A stretch of DNA of 64,000 nucleotides from Modestobacter sp. VKM Ac-2982 (GTDB lineage Bacteria > Actinomycetota > Actinomycetes > Mycobacteriales > Geodermatophilaceae): NCBI RefSeq assembly GCF_026967935.1, contig NZ_JAPVBL010000002.1, positions 574,969-638,968 on the forward strand. Direction: 5' to 3'. A program made the position numbers and the translations under genes. This document shows positions 8,173-17,122 of the stretch, piece after piece. The first letter of the stretch is position 1. The number at the start of each line of letters is the position of its first letter. Under the pieces are notes generated by a model. It ran no database searches and had not been told where the DNA came from. It was given only the letters and a program-made list of their open reading frames with translations.

Positions 8173-8427
8173 ATGACGCACGTGGGCGACCCCGGTGAGA
8201 ACTTCGACGTCCAGCTGGCGAGTGGCCTCAGCCCCGAGCAGCGCGAGGAGGCGCTGCGCATCTTCGCGGGCCTCCGAGCGACCCGTGCGGCCCGCGACGA
8301 GCATGAGGGCGACGCGGGTCGTCCGCTGCCTCTCTGCTCGGTGCCGGTCGATGACATGGGCACTCCCTGCATGCTGCCTCTGCCGCACGAAGCCCACCGT
8401 GTGCCCGAGGAGCGCGACGAAGGCTGA
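8173..8427 (+). CDS. Small hypothetical protein (84 aa)
   Basis: ATG 8173; acidic product beginning MTHVGDPGENFDVQL. The middle (SPEQREEALRIFAGLRATRA) is a helix, and the end has one Cys pair (CSVPVDDMGTPC) and two histidines, a possible but minimal metal-binding arrangement. It converges with the nuclease-like gene ending at 8473. No recognised family. Confidence 0.45.
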   Translation: MTHVGDPGENFDVQLASGLSPEQREEALRIFAGLRATRAARDEHEGDAGRPLPLCSVPVDDMGTPCMLPLPHEAHRVPEERDEG

Positions 8428-8472
8428 TGGTCGAGGGCGTTCGTGAAGGACCGCGGCAGGGCAACCGTTGGG

Positions 8473-10578
8473 TCAGCGCATCGACGACGGGTCCGTCCGG
8501 TTTCCGGGCACGAGCATCGCCACCACGTACCTCGGCTGACCCAGCTCAGGATCTTCTCGGGACACGACGTCGAAGGAGAAGTCGAGGCTCGGGGTGGGAC
8601 CGGTCCGCTTGCGCAGATCGAGTACGGCCATGAAGCCCAGGCGCACGTCCGCACTCTGGTAGCCGGAGGTCTGGGACAGGAAGTTGGACCTCTTGACCAG
8701 GTCCATCTTCCGGACGTCCTTCTTGAGCTCGATGTACAGGGTGAAGAGAGGGAACACGCACGCCACGTCGACACGGCCGCCACCGACGTGACGAACCTCG
8801 GTCTTGGTCCGACCTGCGTGCGGGGTTCCGTCGAACCACGTCTTCAGGTCCGCGGCGAGCTCCTTCTCGAGCGCGTCCGCTTTGAAGAGGTAGGGCATCT
8901 CGGCCTCACCCAGACCGTCGCGCGAGCGCCAGAATCGCAGCAGTAGCAGCAGTATCTCGTCGACGGCGAACTTCACGTCGCCGCGGTACTCGGCGCTGGC
9001 CGACAGCTCCCGTCGCACGCGAGCGAACGTCTCGTTGATGACCAGCACGTCGCCAGGCGAGGCCCTGAAGCCGGTCCCCTCATGGCCCTCGGCGATGCGC
9101 CGTTCCAGGGCCTGGGCCACATGGGCCGGGATGGAGGTGAGAGCGGCGAGGTCGTGGTCCAGCATCATCTCGAGCAAGGGCAGCTCCGGCTGGCCGTCAG
9201 TGGAGACGAAGGCGTCGGCGCCGCCCTTCGCTTTTGGGAAGCGCTCGGCGTTTACCACTTTCTCTCGGGCGGCCGCCAGGAGGGAGCGGGCGGCCTCGAG
9301 TTCCACGTCGACAGCTCCCTCGTCCGCCGGCCCCCCGACCCCGGTCCCCACCCCGCCGGACGCCGCGATGCCGGCCTCCAGCGCCCGCACGTGGTCGTCG
9401 AGGTGCTTCATGAGACCGGCCCGGACGGCGATGCCATCCTCGATGACGGGCCCGAGGATGGCGGCGACGCCGACCTGGTCCTCACGGCGCAGGACGCGAC
9501 TACATCGGGACGCCGTGTAGGCGGCGAGGACGTGGGCGAGCATCGCCTCCGCCTGGTACCAGCTCGGTTCCGTCAACGCGGCGCTGGAGCGGACGACGTC
9601 GTTGGCGAGCCCAACCCAGGCGACCTCGGCATCGAGGCGGGGGAAGCGCCAGTGCGGCAGCCCAGTGGACCAGAACACGTGCTCTCGCACGTGTTCGTCG
9701 AGCCGGACTGCAAGGCCGGGCAGGTCCGTCGAGCTGAGGAGGGCGCGTCCGGTGTCGGTGGGGAGATGTGCTGCCAGCAGACGCGAGACGTCGGCCATGG
9801 CGGCGGCGTCGACTCTGCTGGCCGCAGCGACGTCCAGTCGCCGCTCCGCGTCCTGCAGGTGCGTCTCAGTGTCGGTCAGCGTCTGCCCACCGAGGGCCTG
9901 GAGCAGGGACGCGCATCCAAGCTCATAGGCGGCATCGGCTGCGACTTCGTGGGACCAGTTCTTGGCGGTTTCGGGGTCGACGGGCGCTGCGACGGGGGAG
10001 TTCAGGCCCGCCAGCTGCTCCATCGCGGCGACGAGGGCCTGCTCCCGCCAGCGCTCGTACGCTGCCGCGAGGCAGCGCAGCGCGACACGGGCGAACGAGG
10101 GCGGGCTGACGGGCGGCAGCTGCACCAGCTGGGCAAGGACCGCGAAGTGGGAGACCCACTCCCCGAGGGCAATCCGGGTGGCGCCCTCTAGGGCCTTGGC
10201 CGCACGTAGCCACTCCTGCAGACCAGCTGAGGGCGCCGGCGGCCGGGCCGCTCGCAGGCACATGTCGGAGAGGCGGACCGCCGACGTCTGGAGGACGGAC
10301 GGGCTTTCCAGCAACGCGGTGAGGCACTCGATGAAGATGGTGGGGCTGGTGGACTCGCCCACCGCATCGATGACGGCGGAGTGGGCGGCAACGGCCTGGG
10401 CCGCGTGCGGGGGTTCGTCGACGAGGAGGATCGTGAGGTCGATGAGACCGGGAGTGTTGGCGAGGCCGGCCACTCGGTCGGCGGGGACGGACCAGTCGCC
10501 GGCCACGCTGCTGGCTCTGCGCGCGTTCGGGATGACCTGGGGGCTGGCAGCCGTGCCATCCACGCCGTCGTCCGTCAT
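8473..10578 (-). CDS. Putative effector of an ABC-three-component-like system: helical protein with C-terminal PD-(D/E)XK nuclease domain
   Basis: 701 residues. The first ~450 residues are helical and without a recognised family. The last ~200 contain a PD-(D/E)XK-like core: helix EKELAADLKTWFDG with an acidic residue, GRVDVACVF (Asp about 604), YIELKKDV (Glu 617, Lys 619), and QTSGYQSADVRLGFMAVLDL after it. The order and spacing match DNA-cleaving members of the fold. It is the third gene of a minus-strand operon, 91 bases after the Rad50-like ATPase gene. By analogy with ABC-3C conflict systems it would be the toxic effector restrained or triggered by the ATPase and middle protein. The nuclease-like domain is visible; the system assignment is inference. 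Confidence 0.7.
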   Translation of the reverse strand: MTDDGVDGTAASPQVIPNARRASSVAGDWSVPADRVAGLANTPGLIDLTILLVDEPPHAAQAVAAHSAVIDAVGESTSPTIFIECLTALLESPSVLQTSAVRLSDMCLRAARPPAPSAGLQEWLRAAKALEGATRIALGEWVSHFAVLAQLVQLPPVSPPSFARVALRCLAAAYERWREQALVAAMEQLAGLNSPVAAPVDPETAKNWSHEVAADAAYELGCASLLQALGGQTLTDTETHLQDAERRLDVAAASRVDAAAMADVSRLLAAHLPTDTGRALLSSTDLPGLAVRLDEHVREHVFWSTGLPHWRFPRLDAEVAWVGLANDVVRSSAALTEPSWYQAEAMLAHVLAAYTASRCSRVLRREDQVGVAAILGPVIEDGIAVRAGLMKHLDDHVRALEAGIAASGGVGTGVGGPADEGAVDVELEAARSLLAAAREKVVNAERFPKAKGGADAFVSTDGQPELPLLEMMLDHDLAALTSIPAHVAQALERRIAEGHEGTGFRASPGDVLVINETFARVRRELSASAEYRGDVKFAVDEILLLLLRFWRSRDGLGEAEMPYLFKADALEKELAADLKTWFDGTPHAGRTKTEVRHVGGGRVDVACVFPLFTLYIELKKDVRKMDLVKRSNFLSQTSGYQSADVRLGFMAVLDLRKRTGPTPSLDFSFDVVSREDPELGQPRYVVAMLVPGNRTDPSSMR

Positions 10579-10669
10579 GCCGCTGCTCCTTCGTCGGGGG
10601 CTCTCACCGTCCGTGCGGTCGCTCGCGGGGCCAGCCTGTCGCCGACCACCGACGGAACGGTGGCCCTGG

Positions 10670-12706
10670 CTACCAGAGGTATTCGTCGGGTCTGGCGACC
10701 CGCCGACGGTCCGCCGGGACCAGCTCCTCCAGCATCTCGGTGCGCGTCGTCGCGACGATGACCTGCATGTCCGGTGACTCGGCGGCGGCTTGCTGCAGCG
10801 CTTGGAGCATCGCGTCGAGGCTTACCTTCGTGGCCTCCTCCGAACCGGGCGAGTCGACCGTCAGCAGGCCGGGGTGGCGCCCGGTCTGGCTGGCGAACCC
10901 GGCGCGAAGTAGGGCGACGGCAGTCGCAACCTTGAGCCGCAGCTGCTCACCCGACGTGCACTTCCCGTAGGACGTGGAAACGCCGCCCTTGTGCACCTTC
11001 AGCGTTGCGCCGCCACCGAGCTCGACCGACGAGAGCTGCGGGATGCCGAACTCGCGGGCGAGATCTGTGATGTTCTGCGACAAAGTCGTGAGGACGTCGC
11101 GCTGGGCGTCCTTCACCCGGTCCGCCGTGACCGTCTCTGTGGCCTTCAGGACCTTGCGCCGCTGCTCGAGGACGACGCGCTCGGCCTCGTCGGCGGACGA
11201 CATCGTCGGCTGAAGGGCTTCCAGAGCCCCCTGCGCGCGTGCCAGAGCGAGTTCGGCGGTCCGCCGCCGCTCAAGCAGGCCGCCGGCTTCGCCACCGGAC
11301 CGAGCGCGGGACGCCGCCTCCTCCCGCTCCCGCTCGACGTCCTGGAGCTGGGCCTCCAGCTGCTGCACCCGCAGGGTGGTGTCTGCGAGAACCCGGCGCA
11401 GGGCGTCGTCGCCTTCCGCCGGCGTCTCCTCCGACGGCGCGGAACGGCCGTTGAGCATCGCCGCGCCCGCGAGGGCAGCAGCGCGTTCGGGGGCCGGCGC
11501 CGAGGCGGCGACAAGGACCTCCTGCCCCAAGGCCTCCAGGTCGAGCTCCGTGGTGCACACCGAGCACTCGTGTCCCTCGGACTCGTGTGCCCGTCGTTCC
11601 TCGGTCACCGGTGCGGAACAGCGCGGGCAGGCGCTCGGGCGCAAGGCGTTGAAGAACCGGCGCCCAAGCGCGTCCTCTAGCAGCGCATGCTTGCGAGCCT
11701 CTTCCTCACGAAGTTCGCGCCGGGCCCCGCGCTCGACGTCCCGGAGCGCGTCGAGCTGTAGGCGAAGGGCTGCGACGCGGGAGCCCAGCCGGGTCACGCG
11801 CTCCACTGCGGCGTCCACTTCTGCAAGACGGACGCCCCCGTCCGGGACGTCGGCCAGGGCCGCCTGAGCCCTGGAGATCTCCGCCTCGACCGCGGCACGC
11901 TTCCCCGCCGTGGCCTCCTCCTGCTGCGTCGCTCTCTGGTTCAGCCGGTCCAGGGCCGCGTCGACTGCCCTCCCCGCGGTCGTGGCCTCGGCCCTGCTGG
12001 CGGCCCAGGCGGCCCCGACGAACATCGACAGCAGTCGACTGGCCATCCCCCCGAACGGCACGTCTCCCAGCAGCTGGTCGAGCCCCTTGGAAGAAATCGA
12101 CAGGGCGCCGGCGTAGGCCACCCAGGCGTGCTCCACCGCCTGGTCCTCCTGCCATGCCGCGATGGGCTGCAGGTGGAGCCGCGTCATCATGATGGAGTCC
12201 ATCGCCTGTTCGAATCCGCCCTCGTCACCGAAGCGCGCGAGCTCGACCCGGCCGGACCCGGTGGCATCCTGCCGGAACACCGACCCCCGGGGCTGGCTGT
12301 CGTAAACGGCGAAGTCGACGACGACGTGCTCCTCGTTGACCTGGAACACGACGTGTACGTGGCGCAGCCACGACCGTACGTCCGGCTGGACCCTGGACCG
12401 GCCCCGGAGCGCCCAGCGGATGATCTCCAGCACGCTGCTCTTGCCGTGGAGGTTGTCGTGGCTGCCGACCACGTAGAGCCCTGGTCCGAGGTCCCACGAG
12501 AACTCGAACGGCTCCTCGGTGACGTCGCCGTCGGATGTCTCAAGCCGCTTGACGCCGGAGAAGGTGACGTGCAGAACCCTGAGCCGAACCGGGGTCGGCA
12601 CCGTCGCCGACGTGGTGACCCGAGACTCGCGGAGAATGATCTCGATGTCCTGCTGGGACACCGCGCCCTTCAGCTTCTCCGCGACCGCTCGCGCGAGCTC
12701 GCTCAC
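10670..12706 (-). CDS. Rad50/SMC-like ABC ATPase with zinc-hook-like insertion (ABC-3C-type)
   Basis: 678 residues. The N-terminal lobe has an atypical P-loop, GSHDNLHGKSSVLEIIRWAL (about 81-100). A coiled-coil region (about 235-350 and 420-560) is interrupted by CPRC...CSVC (Cys 360/363 and 381/384), like a compact zinc hook. The C-terminal lobe carries the ABC signature TSGEQLRLKVATAV (from about 584) and Walker B GLLTVDSPGSEE (about 613-624). The gene's ATG overlaps the stop of the upstream gene by four bases, so the proteins are made together. Housekeeping Rad50/SbcC is larger and paired with SbcD; there is no Mre11-like gene here, which favours a conflict-system ATPase. The Walker A lacks the first Gly of GxxxxGKS. 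Confidence 0.8.
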   Translation of the reverse strand: MSELARAVAEKLKGAVSQQDIEIILRESRVTTSATVPTPVRLRVLHVTFSGVKRLETSDGDVTEEPFEFSWDLGPGLYVVGSHDNLHGKSSVLEIIRWALRGRSRVQPDVRSWLRHVHVVFQVNEEHVVVDFAVYDSQPRGSVFRQDATGSGRVELARFGDEGGFEQAMDSIMMTRLHLQPIAAWQEDQAVEHAWVAYAGALSISSKGLDQLLGDVPFGGMASRLLSMFVGAAWAASRAEATTAGRAVDAALDRLNQRATQQEEATAGKRAAVEAEISRAQAALADVPDGGVRLAEVDAAVERVTRLGSRVAALRLQLDALRDVERGARRELREEEARKHALLEDALGRRFFNALRPSACPRCSAPVTEERRAHESEGHECSVCTTELDLEALGQEVLVAASAPAPERAAALAGAAMLNGRSAPSEETPAEGDDALRRVLADTTLRVQQLEAQLQDVEREREEAASRARSGGEAGGLLERRRTAELALARAQGALEALQPTMSSADEAERVVLEQRRKVLKATETVTADRVKDAQRDVLTTLSQNITDLAREFGIPQLSSVELGGGATLKVHKGGVSTSYGKCTSGEQLRLKVATAVALLRAGFASQTGRHPGLLTVDSPGSEEATKVSLDAMLQALQQAAAESPDMQVIVATTRTEMLEELVPADRRRVARPDEYLW

Positions 12707-13332
12707 GATGCCGTCCTCTCCTTCAGCCGTGACCGCACCCGGTCGCCGATGGGCCCGATGTGGGTGCCTAGCTCGGTCTCCGCGTAGGAGGCCTGCTGGT
12801 ACTGCCGGGCCTTCAGCTGCGCACCCGAGTGGTCGCGAGCGACCAAGAGCACGAGCTTGACCTGCCGCGGGTACCAGCTCAGGGCAGAGTCGGCGGCCTC
12901 GAGGTCATCACCTGCCGCAACGCCCGCCGGCAGGAGGAAGAACTGGTTCCGATGCCCGCCCGGCATGCGGCGCATGGCCGCGAGGCCGTACGCCTCGAGG
13001 TGCGCGAAGGCATCGTCCAGCGGCTCGTAGGCGCCGTAGAGCCACCGCGGCATGGGGTAGTGCCGGAGGGAAGGCTCCGGGTCGTCCAGGAGCGCTGAGG
13101 CCACGTCGACGTATGACGCGTCCAGCCGCCCGGCCTCCACCTCGGTGAGCAGCTCGGCGGCCAGGTAGTCAGGGTTGCGCAGCCAGAAGTCCAGGGCCTG
13201 CAACCGCAACTCGCTGCGCACCGCGAGCACCGCGTTCTGCGGGTCCCCGGGGGCGCCTGCGGGACCGCCGGCCTGCCGCATCAAGGCAAGGAGGCGGATG
13301 GCGTGCTGGACCGGGCTTGCAGACGACGGCAC
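12703..13332 (-). CDS. ABC-3C-like 'middle component' candidate
   Basis: 209 residues from GTG 13332, chosen because a strong GGGAGGG ribosome-binding site ends six bases upstream; upstream in-frame codons lie in non-coding-looking sequence. The first ~70 residues include SELRLQALDFWLRNPDYLA followed by AELLTEVEAG, a helical block that resembles the opening of ABC-3C middle components. The remainder (MPRWLYGAYEPLDDAFAHLE, and LSWYPRQVKLVLLVARDHSG) has a mixed fold. It is the first gene of the operon and overlaps the ATPase gene by ATGA. Gene order here is middle - ATPase - nuclease. Assignment rests on context plus a short resemblance and needs a profile search. Confidence 0.6.
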   Translation of the reverse strand: MPSSASPVQHAIRLLALMRQAGGPAGAPGDPQNAVLAVRSELRLQALDFWLRNPDYLAAELLTEVEAGRLDASYVDVASALLDDPEPSLRHYPMPRWLYGAYEPLDDAFAHLEAYGLAAMRRMPGGHRNQFFLLPAGVAAGDDLEAADSALSWYPRQVKLVLLVARDHSGAQLKARQYQQASYAETELGTHIGPIGDRVRSRLKERTAS

Positions 13333-13432
13333 GCGTTCCCTCCCTACGGCTGGGCCGCACCGTACCGGGACCGGCTCGTCCGTTCGCTGTGGCCCAACCC
13401 ACCGACGGTCGGCCATAGGCCCCGCGGGCCTG

Positions 13433-13522
13433 AGTGTCGCCCATCGGACGGGCAGTGTCGTTCGGCGAACCGCGGCACGTTCGGTGTCGCTGGCCGGACG
13501 CCGCGACACTTTCCCCGGATCT
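13433..13522. repeat. Complex repeat at left end of the ~30 kb segment (att-like; partner at 43546-43674)
   Basis: Contains AGTGTCGCCCATCGGACGGG (13433-13452), a second GTGTCGTTCG nearby, GTGTCGC and its inverse GCGACAC facing each other over 12 bases near 13483-13509, and ACTTTCCCCGGATCT at the end. The same components in the same order occur at 43596-43674. It lies 50-140 bases upstream of the first tyrosine recombinase gene, the usual place for an attachment site with arm-type repeats. Function is inferred. Confidence 0.6.
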
Positions 13523-13571
13523 CGCGTCGGGACCCCTGCGCATCGCGCAGTGCTCGGGACGGTCGCGCCGC

Positions 13572-15104
13572 ATGGGAGGAGTGGCGCACGGGCCGGGTGC
13601 CAAGACGCGGCAGCTGAAGTACATCCCGAAGGTCATCGAGGACTGGGCTGCATTCGATGCTGCGATCGATGCGTACCTGGGCGAGCAAAGCCGCGCGCCG
13701 TCGACGCGCTCCAACCATGAGAAGAACTGGGAGCGGTGGAAGCGTCTGTGCGCTGAGACTGGTGTGCGGTTCCGCGAGACGATCGACCCGTTGCGGGCGC
13801 CGTTCCTTGTCTTCGAGGACCTCGCGCTCGAGTGCCGCGAGGACGGCCTTCCGCTTTCGGCCGGGACTATCGGAACCATCGTTGCTGCGGTCGGGTGGCA
13901 CTACGAGCAGGCCGGGCTTGTCCCAGCGCACAAGCAGCCTCAGTACGTCGGTGACTGGAAGGCCCTAATGAAAGGGCTCAAGCGGCGCGACGGGAAGCGC
14001 CGCTCGGCTGGCGACTTCCCGCGGCAGCCGGTCAAGCCGCTCCTCCGCCGAGAGATGGTTCAGTTGCTGGTCGCCGAGCCGGCCCGGACGCCGCGCCTCG
14101 ACGCTGGTCGGGCCGCGGTGCTCCTGGCCCTGGACACGCGACTGCTCGCGGGACAACTGCACCGGCTCCAGCCCGGCGACGTCACGCTGCGGGGCAACCA
14201 GGACGTGCAGGCGCCCGGACCGCTCGAGCTGCGCGGGCCGCACGGCGTGCTCGGTCTACCGTGCAACCACACCGACTACGTCCGCGGCGTGCCGTGGGAT
14301 TGCACTGCCTGTGCGGTGCGTGCCGTGCTCGCTGAGCATCCGGGCGACGGCCCGCTTCTGTCGGCCGGGCGGCGGGAGCTCCGGGACCAGCTGAAGAGCT
14401 TGTGCGCGCGGTGGCCGGGGTTGCGGGCGCCGGAGCCCAGGCGGGTGGGGCTGACTCCGGCCCCGACGCTCACGCGTTGGGAGCGGGCTGGCCTCCGGCG
14501 CGGCCTGGTCCTCGCGGTCGGGGTCGAATCGGGCTTCAGGTGGGTGCGGGCGCGAGCGTGGACGGTGACCAGCTGGGTCTGCGGCTTCCGGATGAACTCC
14601 GACCTGGTCGGCCTGGACCGAAACGCCGTCACTCCGGACCCGGCGGATCGCTGCTACCGGATCCGGCTCGGCGGCACGAAGGACGACCAGCCCGGCGTGA
14701 AGGACGTAGGGCGGCCACTGGAGTGGAGCGCCCCCGGCGGCACGTCGGCGGCTCAGGCGATGGCGGAGTACCTCTGCGTGCGCGACGCCGCCACCGGCGG
14801 TCGGGAGGGCGTCCTTCTGGTCAAGTCGCCTAGGGAGGCCTGCGAGCCCATCGACCGGGGGACGACCGGCGACGAGCTCGCCGGCGACGACCTCGCGCTG
14901 CTTTGCAGCATCGCTGGGCTGCCCGCCGAGTACTCCAGCTACTCCACCCGCCGCGGCTACGCGCAGCAGGCGCAGCTGGACAACTGGCCCCTCGTGGACA
15001 TCCAGCGGGGCCTGCGCCATCAGCAGCTGCACACGACGCTGATCTACACCGCCGGCGCCGCCGGCAGCCGTGGCCCGGTGGCAAAGCTGTTGGAGCTCGC
15101 ATGA
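13572..15104 (+). CDS. Tyrosine site-specific recombinase (first of an overlapping pair)
   Basis: 510 residues from ATG 13572. Residues about 20-100 form a helical core-binding-like domain (APSTRSNHEKNWERWKRLCA). The C-terminus carries the catalytic tail: STRRGYA in place of HxxR, then LRHQQLHTTLIYTAG with the His and the nucleophilic Tyr. The protein is longer than phage integrases (350-400) and contains a Cys pair (GVPWDCTACAV) in mid-protein. Its stop overlaps the start of the second recombinase gene by ATGA, so both are translated together, as in Tn554-type or recombinase-pair elements. It probably mobilises the ~30 kb segment whose left repeat lies just upstream. Confidence 0.85.
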   Translation: MGGVAHGPGAKTRQLKYIPKVIEDWAAFDAAIDAYLGEQSRAPSTRSNHEKNWERWKRLCAETGVRFRETIDPLRAPFLVFEDLALECREDGLPLSAGTIGTIVAAVGWHYEQAGLVPAHKQPQYVGDWKALMKGLKRRDGKRRSAGDFPRQPVKPLLRREMVQLLVAEPARTPRLDAGRAAVLLALDTRLLAGQLHRLQPGDVTLRGNQDVQAPGPLELRGPHGVLGLPCNHTDYVRGVPWDCTACAVRAVLAEHPGDGPLLSAGRRELRDQLKSLCARWPGLRAPEPRRVGLTPAPTLTRWERAGLRRGLVLAVGVESGFRWVRARAWTVTSWVCGFRMNSDLVGLDRNAVTPDPADRCYRIRLGGTKDDQPGVKDVGRPLEWSAPGGTSAAQAMAEYLCVRDAATGGREGVLLVKSPREACEPIDRGTTGDELAGDDLALLCSIAGLPAEYSSYSTRRGYAQQAQLDNWPLVDIQRGLRHQQLHTTLIYTAGAAGSRGPVAKLLELA

Positions 15105-16684
15105 GCGGCAGGGGGAAGGCGCGGGACGAGGTCAGTGCCGAGGTCGTCGACCGCCGCGGCAGCGAGAAGCAGCGCCGCGACGACCAGGTGCGGCGTTCGC
15201 AGTACCTGCGGTGGTGTGCCGCCAACAGCCAGCCGCCGGAGCCCCCCGAACGGCCCCAGCCGGATTACCCGGGGGCTGACCAGGTTCTGGTGCGGTTCTT
15301 GTTCGCTCACCACCACACCGTGGTCGGCGAGGAGGACGCCTGGTCGTGGTCGCACGCGACCACGTTCGCCCGAATCGTCGCCGACGAGCAGCGGCGCAAC
15401 GGCCACCCCGATCCCCGCGGCCGCCGGGTCAGGCTGTTCCTGAAGACGCTTCGTGCCGAGATCGGCACCCTGAAAGACGTACGTACAGACGCGCTCACGC
15501 AAGCGCAAGTCAACGTCGCCGCGGAGCGGGCTGGGGCGAGCCTGCACCCTTTGAGCCCGCTCGCGGTGCGGCTGCGCGGTGTCGTCGCCGCTGCCGAGGC
15601 TCTTGGAGTCGACCCGACCTCTACCGGCGGCGGGGTCCAGCGGCTGCCCTGGTCGGCGTTCGACGTCCGTCCGGACGCCGTCGTGATCACCGACGGCAGC
15701 GGCGAATATCGGCTCGACGCGGTCCGACAGCCGCAGTTCTACGCGGCCCTGACCGCCGCGCTGGACCTGCCCACGGCAGCGGCCACCGACCGTCCGCTGA
15801 TGCCTCGCGTAGAGGACCGGACCCAACGGGCGAACCGGCGAACCCCGCCGGCCGTGAGCGCCGACTTGCAGCCGCTGTTCCAGGCCTGGGCTCGGGGGTT
15901 CCCGGTGGAGGCCGGGAAGGTCGACGGACGGCTGCGGCCGGCCGCGGAGCTCCGGGCCCAGATCGCGGCCACCTGGGACGGCGACAGGCCCGAGGACCGG
16001 ATGTGGTGGCTTGAGAACCTCGATCCGTGGCTGGGGCAGCGCCGCCGCGACCTGGCCTATGAGCTCTGCGGGGTGGTGAACGGCCGCCGGCACATCGAGC
16101 TGGAGCGGCTGACGGTCGGGAAGCTGCAGCTCACCGGGACGGGCGGCTACGGCTACCAGGTCATTGACGAGAAGAGCTCTGACGCGGCCGCACGTCAGGG
16201 CGAGGCCAGGCCTAACGTGCTCGCGCGCTATCTCGACCACCTGGCCGACGACCCCGCCGCCTGCCAGCCTTCCTGCCCCGCCTGCCGGATGCGCGACCAT
16301 CTGGAGATGCGCCGCCGCAGCGGCGCGGGCGATGACGACCCGCTCTTCATCGGTCGGCGCGGGGAAGCGCTGCGGGGAAACGGTGGGCGCCACGCGATCC
16401 GCCGACTGGCGCACACTGTGCAGGACCTCGACGCCGCCGAGGACGGCACGGAACGGAACTACGGCACCCGCACTATGCGGGTGACTGCGGCGACGCTCGC
16501 CTACAACGAGGCGAAGATGGAGCCCCAGGAGATCGCCGATGAGGTGACCGGGCACCGCTCGGCGGAGATGGCCATGCGGTACGTCCGCATCAACGACCCG
16601 GCCGCGAACCACGACCTCGTACTGCCCCTGGACGGTTGCGAGCGGACTCCAACGCGCCGCAATGCCGCAACCGCGGCCGGCTGA
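15101..16684 (+). CDS. Tyrosine site-specific recombinase (second of the pair)
   Basis: 527 residues; ATG 15101 overlaps the previous stop. The C-terminal region has GTRTMRVTAATLAYNEAKM and DEVTGHRSAEMAMRYVRI, giving Arg (TMR), the GHRS box and the nucleophilic Tyr of the family. A zinc-like cluster CQPSCPACRM precedes it (near 16260-16290). The N-terminal ~300 residues are helical and would bind DNA. Two recombinases made as a coupled pair suggest a heteromeric recombination complex. Its 3' end overlaps the opposite-strand XRE-like gene by 95 bases, so insertion or decay of that gene seems likely. Confidence 0.85.
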   Translation: MSGRGKARDEVSAEVVDRRGSEKQRRDDQVRRSQYLRWCAANSQPPEPPERPQPDYPGADQVLVRFLFAHHHTVVGEEDAWSWSHATTFARIVADEQRRNGHPDPRGRRVRLFLKTLRAEIGTLKDVRTDALTQAQVNVAAERAGASLHPLSPLAVRLRGVVAAAEALGVDPTSTGGGVQRLPWSAFDVRPDAVVITDGSGEYRLDAVRQPQFYAALTAALDLPTAAATDRPLMPRVEDRTQRANRRTPPAVSADLQPLFQAWARGFPVEAGKVDGRLRPAAELRAQIAATWDGDRPEDRMWWLENLDPWLGQRRRDLAYELCGVVNGRRHIELERLTVGKLQLTGTGGYGYQVIDEKSSDAAARQGEARPNVLARYLDHLADDPAACQPSCPACRMRDHLEMRRRSGAGDDDPLFIGRRGEALRGNGGRHAIRRLAHTVQDLDAAEDGTERNYGTRTMRVTAATLAYNEAKMEPQEIADEVTGHRSAEMAMRYVRINDPAANHDLVLPLDGCERTPTRRNAATAAG

Positions 16685-16850
16685 GGCCCATCCGGATGCC
16701 GAACTCGGCCTGGGTCAGCTTGGTGCGGGCGCGGAGCTTCTCCAGCTCGAGCACCCGGTTCACCCGGTCGACGTCAGCGCCGATCCGCTCGGCAGCGCCC
16801 CGGCGGGCGGCGATCTCGTCGCACGGCTCGTCGAACTTGTTGTTGCTCAT
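16590..16850 (-). pseudogene. XRE-type HTH regulator, C-terminus probably replaced
   Basis: 86 codons beginning MSNNKFDEPCDEIAARRG. The middle has the start of an XRE helix-turn-helix (LEKLRARTKLTQAEFGIRMG), but after LSRPR the expected second half of the HTH is missing and the rest is an Arg/Gly-rich tail read through the end of the recombinase gene on the other strand. The gene thus appears cut at its 3' end by the recombinase module. It may once have been the antitoxin half of a HigBA-like pair; no toxin is present. Confidence 0.5.
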
Positions 16851-17122
16851 CGCTTCCTCCTCGACGCTCGTGGGTTGGCGCGCTTCCGGTTGTCCTACCG
16901 GCAGGGCGAGCGGCTGTTCGGCGAGCTGAGGCTGATGCCCGGGCGATCCGGAAGGTCTACGCCGACCGGCTCACCGCCCGCGGTGACGCGTTCCGCCCCC
17001 GCGTGCAGGTAGCCACCCTGGACTCGGGGGCGGGGATCCCTTGACCGGCCCAGACCGCCTCCCGCAGAGTGTGACGACCTTCATGGCCACGGGGAGCACT
17101 CCGCCATGCACACGCACCACCC

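Noticed and set aside
12200-12225. GTTCGAATCC-like sequence as a tRNA T-arm or att fragment
   Set aside because: It lies within the intact ATPase coding region and no other tRNA parts surround it.
14903-15100. Upstream extension of the second recombinase gene
   Set aside because: It would be read through the catalytic tail of the first recombinase; ATG 15101 overlapping the stop is the sensible start.
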